DNA from: an uncultured Mollicutes bacterium
Lineage (GTDB): Bacteria > Bacillota_I > Bacilli_A > RFN20 > CAG-288
Assembly (NCBI GenBank): GCA_900539865.1
Contig: UQDS01000008.1
Location: forward strand, 1 to 64,000
Direction of reading: 5' to 3'
Length of the DNA stretch: 64,000 nucleotides
Position 1 is the stretch's first letter. Each line of letters starts with the position of its first letter. This document shows, one piece after another, positions 8,227 to 16,131 of this stretch. A program made the translations under genes and the position numbers. The notes beneath the pieces are model-generated. The model was not told the DNA's origin, did no database searches, and saw only the letters and a program-made list of their open reading frames with translations.

Positions 8227-9140
8227 TAGTTGTCACCTCCTTTCGAAGCAAGAATCCCCTTGAAGTATTTCTCTAAAGTGAAGGGGACTTCCACAATCAT
8301 TCTCACATCATAATTTTCTAAAACTGTGAATAGATTGTTAATATCTGTTGTTTTAATTTTTATCGTAAGTTGTTGATACTGAATTTGGTCTCTAACAATC
8401 TCAAAATTTTCTGTCTTAAACCTCTCGTATTGCTCTCTTTGATGAAATTCAATCTTGTATTCTCTCTCTTCTGGATTTCTGATTTTTTTCATATCAGCGA
8501 CTTCTACAATATGACCATTAGAGATCAATGCACAGCGATCGCATAGCGGCTCTAATTCTTCGAACATGTGTGAACTCATCAAGATGGTCTTTCCTTTTTT
8601 GTGTTCTTCTTTTACCAAATCAAGGAAAGCGTCTCTCATCAAAGGGTCAAGACCAGTCGTCGGCTCATCAAGAAGATATATATCTGGCTCTGCCATGAAG
8701 GCGGCGACAATCGCCGTTTTCTGTTTCATACCTTTGCTCATTCTCTTTAAAGTAGCTTTGGTGTCCAACTGTAATTTCGCGATGATTTCATTGGCCCTAG
8801 ACATATCTTTTAAATGCAAGAACTCCGCCTGACTTTTGATAAAGGCCGTACCGGTAGGAAGATCGGGAAAGGCAATTTCACCCGGAACATAGCCGATGTC
8901 TTTAACAATCTCAGGAGAATGTTCCCAAGAAGTGAGTCCGTTGACACACGCTCTTCCACTTGTCGGTTGAATGAAGCCGAGAATACTTCTTATCGTTGTT
9001 GTTTTTCCGCTTCCGTTTGTACCTACAAAACCTAACATCTCTCCTTCGTTGATCTTTAAATTGAGATCGAAGATACCCCTAGAAGCGCCATAGTCTTTGG
9101 TCAAGTTCTGCAATTCGATTTTTAAATTTTCGTTTTCCAT
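8226..9140 (-). CDS. ABC exporter ATP-binding protein (second)
   Basis: A 304-residue ATPase. Walker A GTNGSGKTT is near 39-47, the signature is MSKGMKQK instead of LSGG, Walker B is IYLLDEPTTGLD, and the switch His is in MSSHMFEEL. The short C-terminal domain is typical of ABC-2 exporters. The non-canonical KGMKQK signature is common in this exporter class. I prefer the ATG at 9140, which overlaps the preceding stop as TGATG with GGGGG upstream, over the GTG one codon earlier. It is translationally coupled to both neighbours. It probably pairs with the first ATPase to drive the downstream permease. Confidence 0.9.
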   Translation of the reverse strand: MENENLKIELQNLTKDYGASRGIFDLNLKINEGEMLGFVGTNGSGKTTTIRSILGFIQPTSGRACVNGLTSWEHSPEIVKDIGYVPGEIAFPDLPTGTAFIKSQAEFLHLKDMSRANEIIAKLQLDTKATLKRMSKGMKQKTAIVAAFMAEPDIYLLDEPTTGLDPLMRDAFLDLVKEEHKKGKTILMSSHMFEELEPLCDRCALISNGHIVEVADMKKIRNPEEREYKIEFHQREQYERFKTENFEIVRDQIQYQQLTIKIKTTDINNLFTVLENYDVRMIVEVPFTLEKYFKGILASKGGDN

Positions 9141-10075
9141 CACTTCACCCCCTCAAAACTCTTATCTTCTTTGTAGAATTTCATGAAGTAATCTTCAAGA
9201 GTCTCTCTCTTATGAGAGAATTCAATCATGCGATACTTTGCTAAATCGCGGATGACACCATTGATCTGTTTATCTGTAGTTAAGATGTAAACGCAGTTGT
9301 TATCCGGTACTTCTTTCACAATTTGGAAAGAACGCTGGACATCAGAATCCCCTTTGAATTTTTCATATTCTTCGTGATTCATAAAGCGGATCTTATAGCA
9401 TTTTTGATCGGTGTGTTTTAAATCATTTGCGACAAAGTTATCGACGATTTTCCCATCTTTGATAATGGCGATACGATCGCAAGTAGCATCCACCTCTGAG
9501 AAGATGTGGCTGGAGAGCAAGATTGTCTTACCTCTCTTCTTCTGATCAACGACATAATTGATAAAAACATCCTGCATCACAGGGTCAAGACCAGAGGTAG
9601 GCTCATCCAGAATAAGCACCTTAGGATCTCCCATAAACGCCGTGACAACAGCAAGTTTTCTTTTTACACCCAAACTCATGTGTTTGGTGTCCCCTTTTAA
9701 GACATTGCTCTTCAGGTCGAAGAGATCTAACATCTTTTGCAGATAATCATCGTCTTTCTTATGCTGCAAATCCTGCATCATACGGATGAATTCCCAGCCC
9801 GTCAAACCAGCAGGAAGAGCAATCTCACCTGGAATGTAACCGACATCAGAGAGAATTTCATAATACTTGTCGAACGTGTCTTTTCCAAAGATTCTCGTCT
9901 CGCCCGATTGCGGTTTGGAGAAGCCCATGAGATGACGAATCGTGGTGGATTTACCTGCGCCGTTTGGTCCAAGGAAACCAAAGACCTCTCCTTCCTCGAT
10001 ATCAAAGGATACGTCGAAGACACCTCTACCCGAGCCATAATCTTTGGTCAAGTTATGAACTTCAATAACGCTCAT
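9140..10075 (-). CDS. ABC exporter ATP-binding protein (first)
   Basis: A 311-residue ATPase and first gene of the exporter operon. Walker A is GPNGAGKST, the signature region MSLGVKRK, Walker B VLILDEPTSGLD, and the switch His is in LSSHIFSEV. It is a paralogue of the next gene: both share a PGEIA(F/L)P turn after the Q-loop. I chose the ATG at 10075, because GGAGG sits 8 bases upstream, over the GTG at 10084 which overlaps that ribosome site. It is expressed from its own promoter, some 500 bases downstream of the tetR-type gene that may regulate it. Confidence 0.9.
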   Translation of the reverse strand: MSVIEVHNLTKDYGSGRGVFDVSFDIEEGEVFGFLGPNGAGKSTTIRHLMGFSKPQSGETRIFGKDTFDKYYEILSDVGYIPGEIALPAGLTGWEFIRMMQDLQHKKDDDYLQKMLDLFDLKSNVLKGDTKHMSLGVKRKLAVVTAFMGDPKVLILDEPTSGLDPVMQDVFINYVVDQKKRGKTILLSSHIFSEVDATCDRIAIIKDGKIVDNFVANDLKHTDQKCYKIRFMNHEEYEKFKGDSDVQRSFQIVKEVPDNNCVYILTTDKQINGVIRDLAKYRMIEFSHKRETLEDYFMKFYKEDKSFEGVK

Positions 10076-10123
10076 GGTATGCACCTCCTTTCAAAGGCAA
10101 CAAAAAGCTTGCCTTGTGTTTAT

Positions 10124-10152
10124 ATCTTAGTTGTTCTAAAAAACCATTGCAA
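10124..10152 (-). promoter_or_regulatory. Promoter of the ABC exporter operon
   Basis: On the minus strand, TTGCAA (10152-10147) and TAAGAT (10129-10124) are spaced 17 bases apart, about 50 bases before the first ATPase start. Confidence 0.5.
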
Positions 10153-10170
10153 TCAACACAGAAAAAGTCA

Positions 10171-10187
10171 TGCCCAAATTTTAGGCA
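10171..10187. promoter_or_regulatory. Palindrome upstream of the exporter promoter
   Basis: TGCCCAAA-T-TTTAGGCA, a 17-base near-perfect palindrome (7 of 8 pairs), sits about 19 bases upstream of the -35 box. It may be a regulator site. It differs from the palindrome upstream of the TetR-type gene. Confidence 0.35.
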
Positions 10188-10552
10188 CTGCATAATAAAC
10201 TGACTAATAAAGCCGTTAAAATAAGACATTTCTTCATATGTGTAACACCAAGAAAGGAAAACTATATTTCTTAAAATTATTTATGCATAAACATATGAAC
10301 ACATAGTCATGTATTTGTTGCATTTTAAAATGAATAAATTTTCTTGTTTTTTCTTGAAAATATTTCTTTTTTTTATATTTTTTTCAATAAAAATGAACAC
10401 AAAGATTTATTTTTCATCTACAAAAGCGAACAGTTTTTCTCTTCTGCATAAATAAAACACTAGACAAGTTTCTCATTGTGCCCATTTTTTTGTTACAAAT
10501 ATATTTTTTTGTTAAATTTCCGAAATATCAACAATTTTCTTGCAATGTACCC
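10188..10552. other. AT-rich spacer, no gene seen
   Basis: About 365 very AT-rich bases between the tetR-type terminator and the exporter promoter region. A 71-codon plus-strand frame overlapping its right end lacks a ribosome site and is antisense to the TetR gene, so it is not called. Confidence 0.6.
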
Positions 10553-10585
10553 ATATAAAAAAATAAAGGAGAACACTCCTTTATT
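10553..10585 (-). terminator. Terminator of the TetR-type gene
   Basis: On the minus strand, AATAAAGGAG-TGTT-CTCCTTTATT followed by a T run, overlapping the stop codon of the gene. Confidence 0.85.
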
Positions 10586-11144
10586 CTTTTGTATCATGCA
10601 ATCTTTGCAAGATGAATTCGATGCTTCCATTAAAGATCTTCGACATGCGATCAATCACCGTATAAGGATCATCTTGCATATCATTTCCTAACCATTCGAT
10701 GATGATACCGACAATCGCGTGTTTATAGACGATTGTCATGTATTTCTTATCGATTGCAGAGATATCCAATCCTTCTGATTTCTTTTTAATAATGCTAGCC
10801 ATCAAGGACCCTGAAACATCGAAGAGATATTTTTCTAACGTGGATCTCTGCATAGAATTAAACACGTGACAAATCGCTTCTTTGTTCTCTAAAGCAAAAC
10901 CGACCGCCTGAATAAAGCAGTCCTTCCACTCCATATCATTGTCCAAATAAGGAGTCGCATACTTTTCCGCTTCTTCTTCAAAAATCTTCTGTAGAAGATC
11001 GTAAGTGTCATGATAATGATAATAGAAGGTATTGCGATTAATCTGACATTTCTTAGTGATTTCTTTCACAGAAATCTTGTCTAATGGTTTTTCTTTTAAC
11101 AACTCCATGAAAGTATTTTTTATAGCAACGCACGTGTAATTCAT
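10581..11144 (-). CDS. TetR/AcrR family transcriptional regulator
   Basis: A 187-residue regulator. The N-terminal helix-turn-helix is DKISVKEITKKCQINRNTFYYHY (about 22-45), with the TFYYHY recognition helix typical of the DhaS-like TetR branch. A C-terminal ligand-binding helical domain follows, with YKHAIVGIIIEWL near the end. The start at ATG 11144 is preferred because GAGGGGA precedes it; an in-frame upstream start has no ribosome site. It is upstream of and co-directional with the ABC exporter, so local control of the exporter is plausible. A 21-base palindrome overlaps its own promoter region and suggests autoregulation. Confidence 0.88.
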   Translation of the reverse strand: MNYTCVAIKNTFMELLKEKPLDKISVKEITKKCQINRNTFYYHYHDTYDLLQKIFEEEAEKYATPYLDNDMEWKDCFIQAVGFALENKEAICHVFNSMQRSTLEKYLFDVSGSLMASIIKKKSEGLDISAIDKKYMTIVYKHAIVGIIIEWLGNDMQDDPYTVIDRMSKIFNGSIEFILQRLHDTKE

Positions 11145-11169
11145 CTCTAGTCCCCTCAACAAAATAAAA

Positions 11170-11190
11170 TTATCTCTCTATATGAGATAA
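11170..11190. promoter_or_regulatory. Candidate TetR operator
   Basis: TTATCTC-7-GAGATAA, a perfect 7-base inverted repeat spanning 21 bases. It is 26 bases before the TetR-type start codon and overlaps a minus-strand GATAAT that could be the -10 box. Confidence 0.5.
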
Positions 11191-11210
11191 CACTTTAAAG
11201 GTTTAAATGC

Positions 11211-11237
11211 AAAAAAATCCGGGGCAAACGCCCCGGA
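11211..11237 (-). terminator. Terminator of the OB-fold lipoprotein gene
   Basis: GC-rich 8-bp stem TCCGGGGC / GCCCCGGA with a 4-base loop, followed on the minus strand by seven T. Confidence 0.92.
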
Positions 11238-11270
11238 CTGTTACATTTTATCTTGTTTTGTTACAGTTTT

Positions 11271-13421
11271 TTAAAGATTGTTAGAAACAGTGTTAACACC
11301 ATCGGTGATAGAAAGCGGGCACATTCTGTAATAATTTTTGCTGTTCCAGTTGACGAATGCGAAAGTGACAGTCACTTGCTTGTTCACCATAGAATCGGCA
11401 AAAGAGAACTGACTCGGGCTAGAAGAATAGACCGAAATATAAGGAGCATCAGAGGTAGTGCTAGAAGCTTCATCCTTATAGAATTTAAGCTGAGCATACT
11501 GACCATCGGTCTTAAAAGCATAAGCGGAAACGGTGTAGACAGCAGAGGTGATATCCGCGCTGACTTCATAAGAGGAAAGGGTATCGAAATCAACGTTTGT
11601 GATGAAAGAATCAGTAGGAATAGTATTGTCGACAGAGACAACACCATCGATGGTAGACTTTTCAACAACAGCCTGACCAGCACCGACAAAGCCCTCTTTC
11701 AAGACATGGTTCTTTGTACCAGAGATAACAACTTCATCACCAGTGTGAATATTATCTAAAGAAGAAGCATCCGCAACAGTGACCGCAATTGCACCGGTCT
11801 TATCGATGAGATAGAAACCATTCTTATTGATGGTCTTCTGACCGACAATACCACGAATCTTGACAGAAGTGGTATCAGCAGCATCAACTGCAGACTTGAC
11901 GTCGCCGGCATCACCGGTGACATTTCTATAGCTGACTGTGATTTCAGAGGTTGCCTGATAAGTTTTGTAAGTAGCAGTGACAGTAATGTTGGCAGTCTGA
12001 TCAGCAACAGGGTTGACGTGGAATGTTGTCTTATTTTCGATCGTTTCGAAATAAGCGAGAGCTTCGTTGCTAGAGGCATATTCGATCTTAACATCTTTAA
12101 TGCCAAGGATATCGTTGGAATAGGTGGTGATGACTTCTAAACTCGGATCGCCTGCATATTCTGTTTCGAATTGCGGCATGGCACCATAGTTAAGAGCGAA
12201 ATCAGCAAACTTATCTTCCGGATAAACGAAGTTTTCAATCTTAGAAACTTCTAAAGGAATGAAACGGGCAATTGCACCGCTGTCTGTGCACTTATAGTTG
12301 CAAATGGTGAGATAAACTTCCACCGGAACATCGACGAATTCATCGAGGTAGGCAAAGTCAGAACCATTGTTAGAAGTGTAGACATAAGAACCAGTTCCAT
12401 CGAAGTCATTGATGTAGTAGTTGACAAAACCACTGCCCGGAACCTTCTTGATAATAGCCTGAGTCTTATAGACAACATTGGTGATGTTTTCATCCTTGAC
12501 GTTGATGTCAAGCATTTCCTTGACTGTCTTTTCCTGCGCCCAAGAATAATCGACAGCGGCATTACCTTTATCGTTTTCTAAGATATAGGTGTTATCAAGC
12601 TGCATAGAACCAGTATAACCAAGTGCCTGAGCAAAAGAAGCTTCCTTGGAAGAGATATAGTGAGCGACTTCACCAAGAACAGTGACAGTGTTGCCTTTGG
12701 TGACCTGAACAGCAGAAGCGCCGCCAAAGATATAGAAAGCACCCGTGGAATCGACAAGATAGAAGCCGTTAGGATTCTTCTTTTGGGTGAGTGTGTTCTT
12801 TGCAACGACACCAGTGAGTTTGATCTTTGTGCCGTCTTTTTCTTTGCGAGCATCCGCGATTGTGGTCGCCTTATATTCTTCCGCGTTCGGAGCAGTGTGA
12901 GTCTTTTCTAATTCAACAATGTTTCCCTTCTTCATTTGAGGGGTTCCCTTAAACGTGCAGACAGGGCCTCTTAAAGTAAGGGTGTCACCAACTTTAGGGA
13001 TATAATCGAGCTTGTCAAAAAACTCATCATTTTCACCGCGAACACCATAGATAGATAATTCACCAGTTTCATCTGCGAGAATCATTTCGCCATAGATATA
13101 GCTGGAAATTGACTTGATAGTTCCTTTAATAATAATAGGATCGGAAGGAGTTTCACCGACTTCATTTGCTTTGGCAGCAGCTTCAGCAAGGGTGTAAACC
13201 TTCTCTACCGGAGTAGTTCCTTCTGTTCCGGGGGTTGTTTCCGGTTCTGTAGGTGTAGTGACCGGGGGTTCAATATTGCTTTCAGGTGCAGTGATAGAAG
13301 GCGGGTTTGTATTGGGGGCTTCGGTTGTTCCCGATGTTTCTCCACTTCCGCAAGCAACTAACGTCATAGAGGCAAGAGCGAGTGTCAAAAGACTAAAGCG
13401 TCTCATCTTGGAATTTTTCAT
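11271..13421 (-). CDS. Large lipoprotein with repeated OB-fold-like domains
   Basis: A 716-residue surface lipoprotein (lipobox LVAC, Cys24; AGGAGG before the ATG), with a Thr/Pro/Glu linker to about residue 72. At least three segments look like the OB-fold seen in bacterial surface nucleases and related proteins (the pattern IKGTIxSI...GxxxLxDxTGxLxIYG...GDxVxLxG): about 93-165, 190-270 and 520-590. A further strand-rich domain at 295-400 and an Ig-like segment at 415-505 lie between them. No nuclease or protease catalytic motif is seen. OB-fold modules in exported proteins often bind nucleic acid or sugar; the role here is not known. It is a single gene with its own terminator. Confidence 0.75.
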   Translation of the reverse strand: MKNSKMRRFSLLTLALASMTLVACGSGETSGTTEAPNTNPPSITAPESNIEPPVTTPTEPETTPGTEGTTPVEKVYTLAEAAAKANEVGETPSDPIIIKGTIKSISSYIYGEMILADETGELSIYGVRGENDEFFDKLDYIPKVGDTLTLRGPVCTFKGTPQMKKGNIVELEKTHTAPNAEEYKATTIADARKEKDGTKIKLTGVVAKNTLTQKKNPNGFYLVDSTGAFYIFGGASAVQVTKGNTVTVLGEVAHYISSKEASFAQALGYTGSMQLDNTYILENDKGNAAVDYSWAQEKTVKEMLDINVKDENITNVVYKTQAIIKKVPGSGFVNYYINDFDGTGSYVYTSNNGSDFAYLDEFVDVPVEVYLTICNYKCTDSGAIARFIPLEVSKIENFVYPEDKFADFALNYGAMPQFETEYAGDPSLEVITTYSNDILGIKDVKIEYASSNEALAYFETIENKTTFHVNPVADQTANITVTATYKTYQATSEITVSYRNVTGDAGDVKSAVDAADTTSVKIRGIVGQKTINKNGFYLIDKTGAIAVTVADASSLDNIHTGDEVVISGTKNHVLKEGFVGAGQAVVEKSTIDGVVSVDNTIPTDSFITNVDFDTLSSYEVSADITSAVYTVSAYAFKTDGQYAQLKFYKDEASSTTSDAPYISVYSSSPSQFSFADSMVNKQVTVTFAFVNWNSKNYYRMCPLSITDGVNTVSNNL

Positions 13422-13544
13422 AAATTCCTCCTTTTTTCCATAATTAATTTAACAAAAGCAAATTTATTTTCAACCCTTTTTTTACGAAATACGCTTTCAT
13501 AAAACTTTTTCTAAAATTTAGAATACTTTTACAAAAAAATGAAC

Positions 13545-13550
13545 TATAAT
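13545..13550 (+). promoter_or_regulatory. -10 box of the tRNA-Arg gene
   Basis: TATAAT 34 bases before the tRNA 5' end. No good -35 box is visible. Confidence 0.5.
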
Positions 13551-13583
13551 ATTCAATACACGCTCTAAATTTTTAGGCTTTTT

Positions 13584-13660
13584 GGCCCTGTAGCTCAGCT
13601 GGATAGAGTACCTGACTTCGAATCAGAGGGTCAAGAGTTCGAATCTCTTCAGGGTCACCA
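13584..13660 (+). tRNA. tRNA-Arg (anticodon TCG)
   Basis: A 77-base cloverleaf with encoded CCA. The acceptor stem is GGCCCTG / CAGGGTC (one G-T pair), the D arm GCTC / GAGT, the anticodon loop CTTCGAA at 13616-13622, and the T arm AAGAG-TTCGAAT-CTCTT. The anticodon TCG reads CGA arginine codons. The anticodon stem has one C-A mismatch at its outer pair (13611 with 13627). Confidence 0.95.
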
Positions 13661-13757
13661 TTTTCCGAGTGTCCTCTCCTTCGTATAGTAGATGAGTTTC
13701 TTCTCATCATAAGAGGTGCGGATATGAAATACCATGGCATAACGCCATTGGCAAACT
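13661..13757 (+). ncRNA. Structured RNA segment of unknown class after tRNA-Arg
   Basis: Between the tRNA and a strong terminator are nested helices. CCTCT (13673) pairs with AGAGG (13712), enclosing GATGAG-TTTCTT-CTCATC. CCATGGC (13732) pairs with GCCATTGG (13744). AAGAGGTGCGGATAT is reminiscent of the 5' part of lysine riboswitches, but their downstream GCCGAAG element is absent. I cannot assign it to a known riboswitch. It could be a small RNA processed from the tRNA transcript or a degenerate aptamer. Confidence 0.35.
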
Positions 13758-13782
13758 TCTCAGGGAAACCTGGGATTTTTTT
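13758..13782 (+). terminator. Rho-independent terminator after the tRNA-Arg unit
   Basis: TCTCAGG-GAAA-CCTGGGA stem-loop (7 pairs, one G-T) followed by seven T. Confidence 0.85.
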
Positions 13783-14343
13783 ATGTTCTCTAAAGTAGAA
13801 AAACTCTTATTTAGGCCCGGATTATTGAGACTTTTAATTTCTTTACCAAATAATACAAAGCCATTAAGAAATTTTGGGTGGTTGAACTGAATTTAAAAAC
13901 AGAAACTGGCTATGCATTCATACGCGATCATTTTTACGAGGTTTTTTTACTTCGCTTTTTCTACTCTTCTTTAATACCAGTTCAACTTTAAATATAGTGA
14001 TATCTATCCGCTTTCTATCTCTTTTTAAGTCTATACTTTTATTTTAGATGTTTTGTTGGAACAGATTGAAAAATCAAGGGTTCTTTGTCTATGAACATGC
14101 TAAATAGAATAGGCAGATATAAGACGTGATTTCCACTTTAAATCTCCCTATTCCGTTTCCTATTGCATTCTTTTTTACGAACTTTAAAAACGCTGGTTCA
14201 TTTTAATTTTCAAACCCAGCACATTTACGAAATTTATTTGAGTTTCAAAATCGATAATGATACTATGAAATTAAGGAATTAAGATAATTTTTATGCGAAC
14301 TAAAACATTGTCCGCGTAAAAATTAAGAGCAAAAGGAGGTGCA
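13783..14343. other. Long spacer, possibly decayed coding sequence
   Basis: About 560 bases with no convincing gene. A 35-codon frame at 13783-13890 reads like the start of a protein (MFSKVEKLLFRPGLL) but has no ribosome site and stops early. Short protein-like pieces appear in other frames around 14030-14100. A pair of imperfect 16-base inverted repeats lies inside (13881-13896 and 13971-13986). The region may be a degraded gene. Confidence 0.4.
13881..13986. repeat. Imperfect inverted-repeat pair
   Basis: GTTGAACTG at 13881 and CAGTTCAAC ending at 13986 are perfect 9-base inverted copies; extended to 16 bases, 13 match. They enclose 74 bases. This could be a small non-autonomous element or a long hairpin. 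No target duplication was recognised. Confidence 0.3.
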
Positions 14344-15660
14344 ATGAAAAAGAAAATTAAGCCTGAAATAGGTATTTTAACCTTATTTATTTTAGGCGAA
14401 ATCATTACTTTTGGATTTATCTGCCTATTGCAATTCGTCAGTGCCAGTGAAAATTTAGTCGGATTTATTTTCACTTTGCTAGCAATGCATGTAGGAATTG
14501 TATGTTTTATCCTAAGTAAAAAATTATTCAAGACGAAAAAGAAAATCCGCATGCATTATTATATCGAATATATAATGCTCGCTTGCTACTTGCCATTTCT
14601 TGCATTGGCAATAGCAAAAGTACAAATCGATCGAACATTAAAGCTCTCCCTTATCTTCGCTTTGACCGGTGTTGTTGTCATTATCAGTGCTGTCAACGAT
14701 TATTTCCTCGCCAAAAAATTGTATTCAAAAGAAGGAGAATATATGAAAAACGAAAAATTTAAAAGTATTCGAATCTGTGACAACTTCTATCAAACATCAA
14801 GCTTCTTCCCGATGCCGACAATCTTAGTCGGTACCTTAGCAGAGGATGGAAGCACCACTTATGGCGCCTATTCCTTATGTTTCCCATTTTACATCGCCGG
14901 CAAAGATTATCACGCGATGATCTTAAACTGCAGAAACTCTTCTAACACCTGCAAAAACTTATTGAGAACAGGCAAATGTACATTGAACTTTGTTCCCGAT
15001 GACAAAGCCATTTTAAAAGAGACTGTTCGCTTAGGTTTCCCTGGTGATGAAGCCAAAGAGAAGATGAAAGATTTCAAACTCACGATGATCGATGGTGAAA
15101 TGCAGAAGGAACATCCGGAAGAAAAGTTCCCTAAAATCATCGATGAGTGTTTCCAAGTCTTTGAATGCACTTGGATGAAAGAAATTGATGGCGCAGGGGA
15201 AGACCACGTGCAAGAATCCTACAAGGGTCCTTATCATACTTGCAATGGTATCACCAGTGAATTCGGCGCTCACTTCATCTTAAGAATCGACAAAATCTTA
15301 TTGAAGGAAAAATATCACGAAACAATCTTAGAAGGTGTCAAGGCCAGCGGCTTCCCGCCTTTACCGGTCGACTACGGTTATCGCGATAGCAAAAACTTCT
15401 GGATTGCCAGAAAGAAGAAACCCTATGCTGAAACAGTTCAAGCAAAAGCGGTCGATGTTCAGTCTGTCATGTACGCAGCAAATAGAATTGACCCCAGAGT
15501 TCAATTCAGTAAAGAAGCTTGCGAAACCATGACCAAAGTCCCTCGTATCTTCTTGACCAAGGCGTTGAAAGGTTGCGTCGATTGGGCTTTAGCACACAAT
15601 GTTTCTCTCTTGCTTCCGGAACATATGGAAAAGATCAGAAACAAACACTCCGAAGATTAA
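14344..15660 (+). CDS. Membrane domain-flavin reductase-like-PCP_red fusion
   Basis: A 438-residue protein with three parts. Residues 1-130 form four membrane helices. Residues about 134-370 resemble a flavin reductase-like FMN-binding split barrel (TSSFFPMPTILVGTL, AMILNCRNSSNTCKNL). Residues about 388-435 match the short C-terminal PCP_red domain of light-independent protochlorophyllide reductase subunits (FSKEACETMTKVPRIFL...CVDWALAHN), which also occurs alone in non-photosynthetic bacteria. A flavin-dependent redox role at the membrane is inferred. A second in-frame ATG at 14743 (residue 134), exactly at the domain border, has GAAGGAGA just upstream, so a soluble short form may also be made. 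AGGAGG precedes the first start. Confidence 0.7.
   Translation: MKKKIKPEIGILTLFILGEIITFGFICLLQFVSASENLVGFIFTLLAMHVGIVCFILSKKLFKTKKKIRMHYYIEYIMLACYLPFLALAIAKVQIDRTLKLSLIFALTGVVVIISAVNDYFLAKKLYSKEGEYMKNEKFKSIRICDNFYQTSSFFPMPTILVGTLAEDGSTTYGAYSLCFPFYIAGKDYHAMILNCRNSSNTCKNLLRTGKCTLNFVPDDKAILKETVRLGFPGDEAKEKMKDFKLTMIDGEMQKEHPEEKFPKIIDECFQVFECTWMKEIDGAGEDHVQESYKGPYHTCNGITSEFGAHFILRIDKILLKEKYHETILEGVKASGFPPLPVDYGYRDSKNFWIARKKKPYAETVQAKAVDVQSVMYAANRIDPRVQFSKEACETMTKVPRIFLTKALKGCVDWALAHNVSLLLPEHMEKIRNKHSED
14731..14745 (+). promoter_or_regulatory. Internal ribosome site and start codon
   Basis: GAAGGAGA at 14731-14738 followed by ATG at 14743, in frame within the gene at 14344-15660. The start codon marks the exact junction between the membrane part and the flavin reductase-like part. 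Confidence 0.55.
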
Positions 15661-15677
15661 GCTAACTTAACACGTTA

Positions 15678-15704
15678 CCCCCTCTAAATTTAGAGGGGGT
15701 TTTC
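15678..15704 (+). terminator. Rho-independent terminator
   Basis: An 11-bp perfect inverted repeat CCCCCTCTAAA / TTTAGAGGGGG followed by four T. Confidence 0.9.
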
Positions 15705-16075
15705 TTATCATTTATTTCTATTGTGTAAAAATAAAATATCTTTAATTTCAAAAAAAGAAAGAGGTTTAATTTCACATCAAAGTGAAAAATAATACGTTTC
15801 TAGATTTCCTTTCTTTTGCTTTTGTCTTTTATATTTTGAACACGGTTTGTTTTTTATTATTGATGATTTATAAAATTATGTTTAAAAATAAATTCCTCTT
15901 ATATTTTCGTATCTATCATTTTCAAAATTCTTTTGCTAAAAAAATAAGATGTTCTTTTTTAGCGCTGTTCTCATCATTCTATTTTTCATTTAAAATACTC
16001 TTTTTCTTGTGAAATTCTAGACAAAACATCAGATAACGAAACACATCTATTCGCTAAAAGATCTTGAATGATATG
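15705..16075. other. AT-rich spacer, no confident gene
   Basis: About 370 bases. A 76-codon frame at 15782-16012 is Phe/Leu-rich, starts at GTG without a ribosome site and reflects the T-rich composition, so it is not called. Confidence 0.55.
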
Positions 16076-16104
16076 TTGCTTTGTCTTTTTTGTTGTGATA
16101 TTTT
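16076..16104 (+). promoter_or_regulatory. Promoter of the repeat-lipoprotein pair
   Basis: TTGCTT (16076-16081) and TATTTT (16099-16104) are spaced 17 bases apart, 28 bases before the ATG at 16132. Confidence 0.45.
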
Positions 16105-16131
16105 TAACTAAATCAGCAAGGAGAATTGATT

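Noticed and set aside
13661..13782. Lysine or glycine riboswitch
   Set aside because: Only short stretches (AGAGGTGCGG, TCTCAGG) resemble these families; the conserved GCCGAAG/CCGAAGG cores are missing and no suitable gene follows.
13783..13890. 35-codon frame starting right after the tRNA-unit terminator
   Set aside because: No ribosome site and no transcription signal; at best a gene fragment, noted under the spacer.
15782..16012. 76-codon frame, Phe/Leu-rich, with GTG start
   Set aside because: No ribosome site, composition reflects the T-rich spacer, and no recognisable motif.
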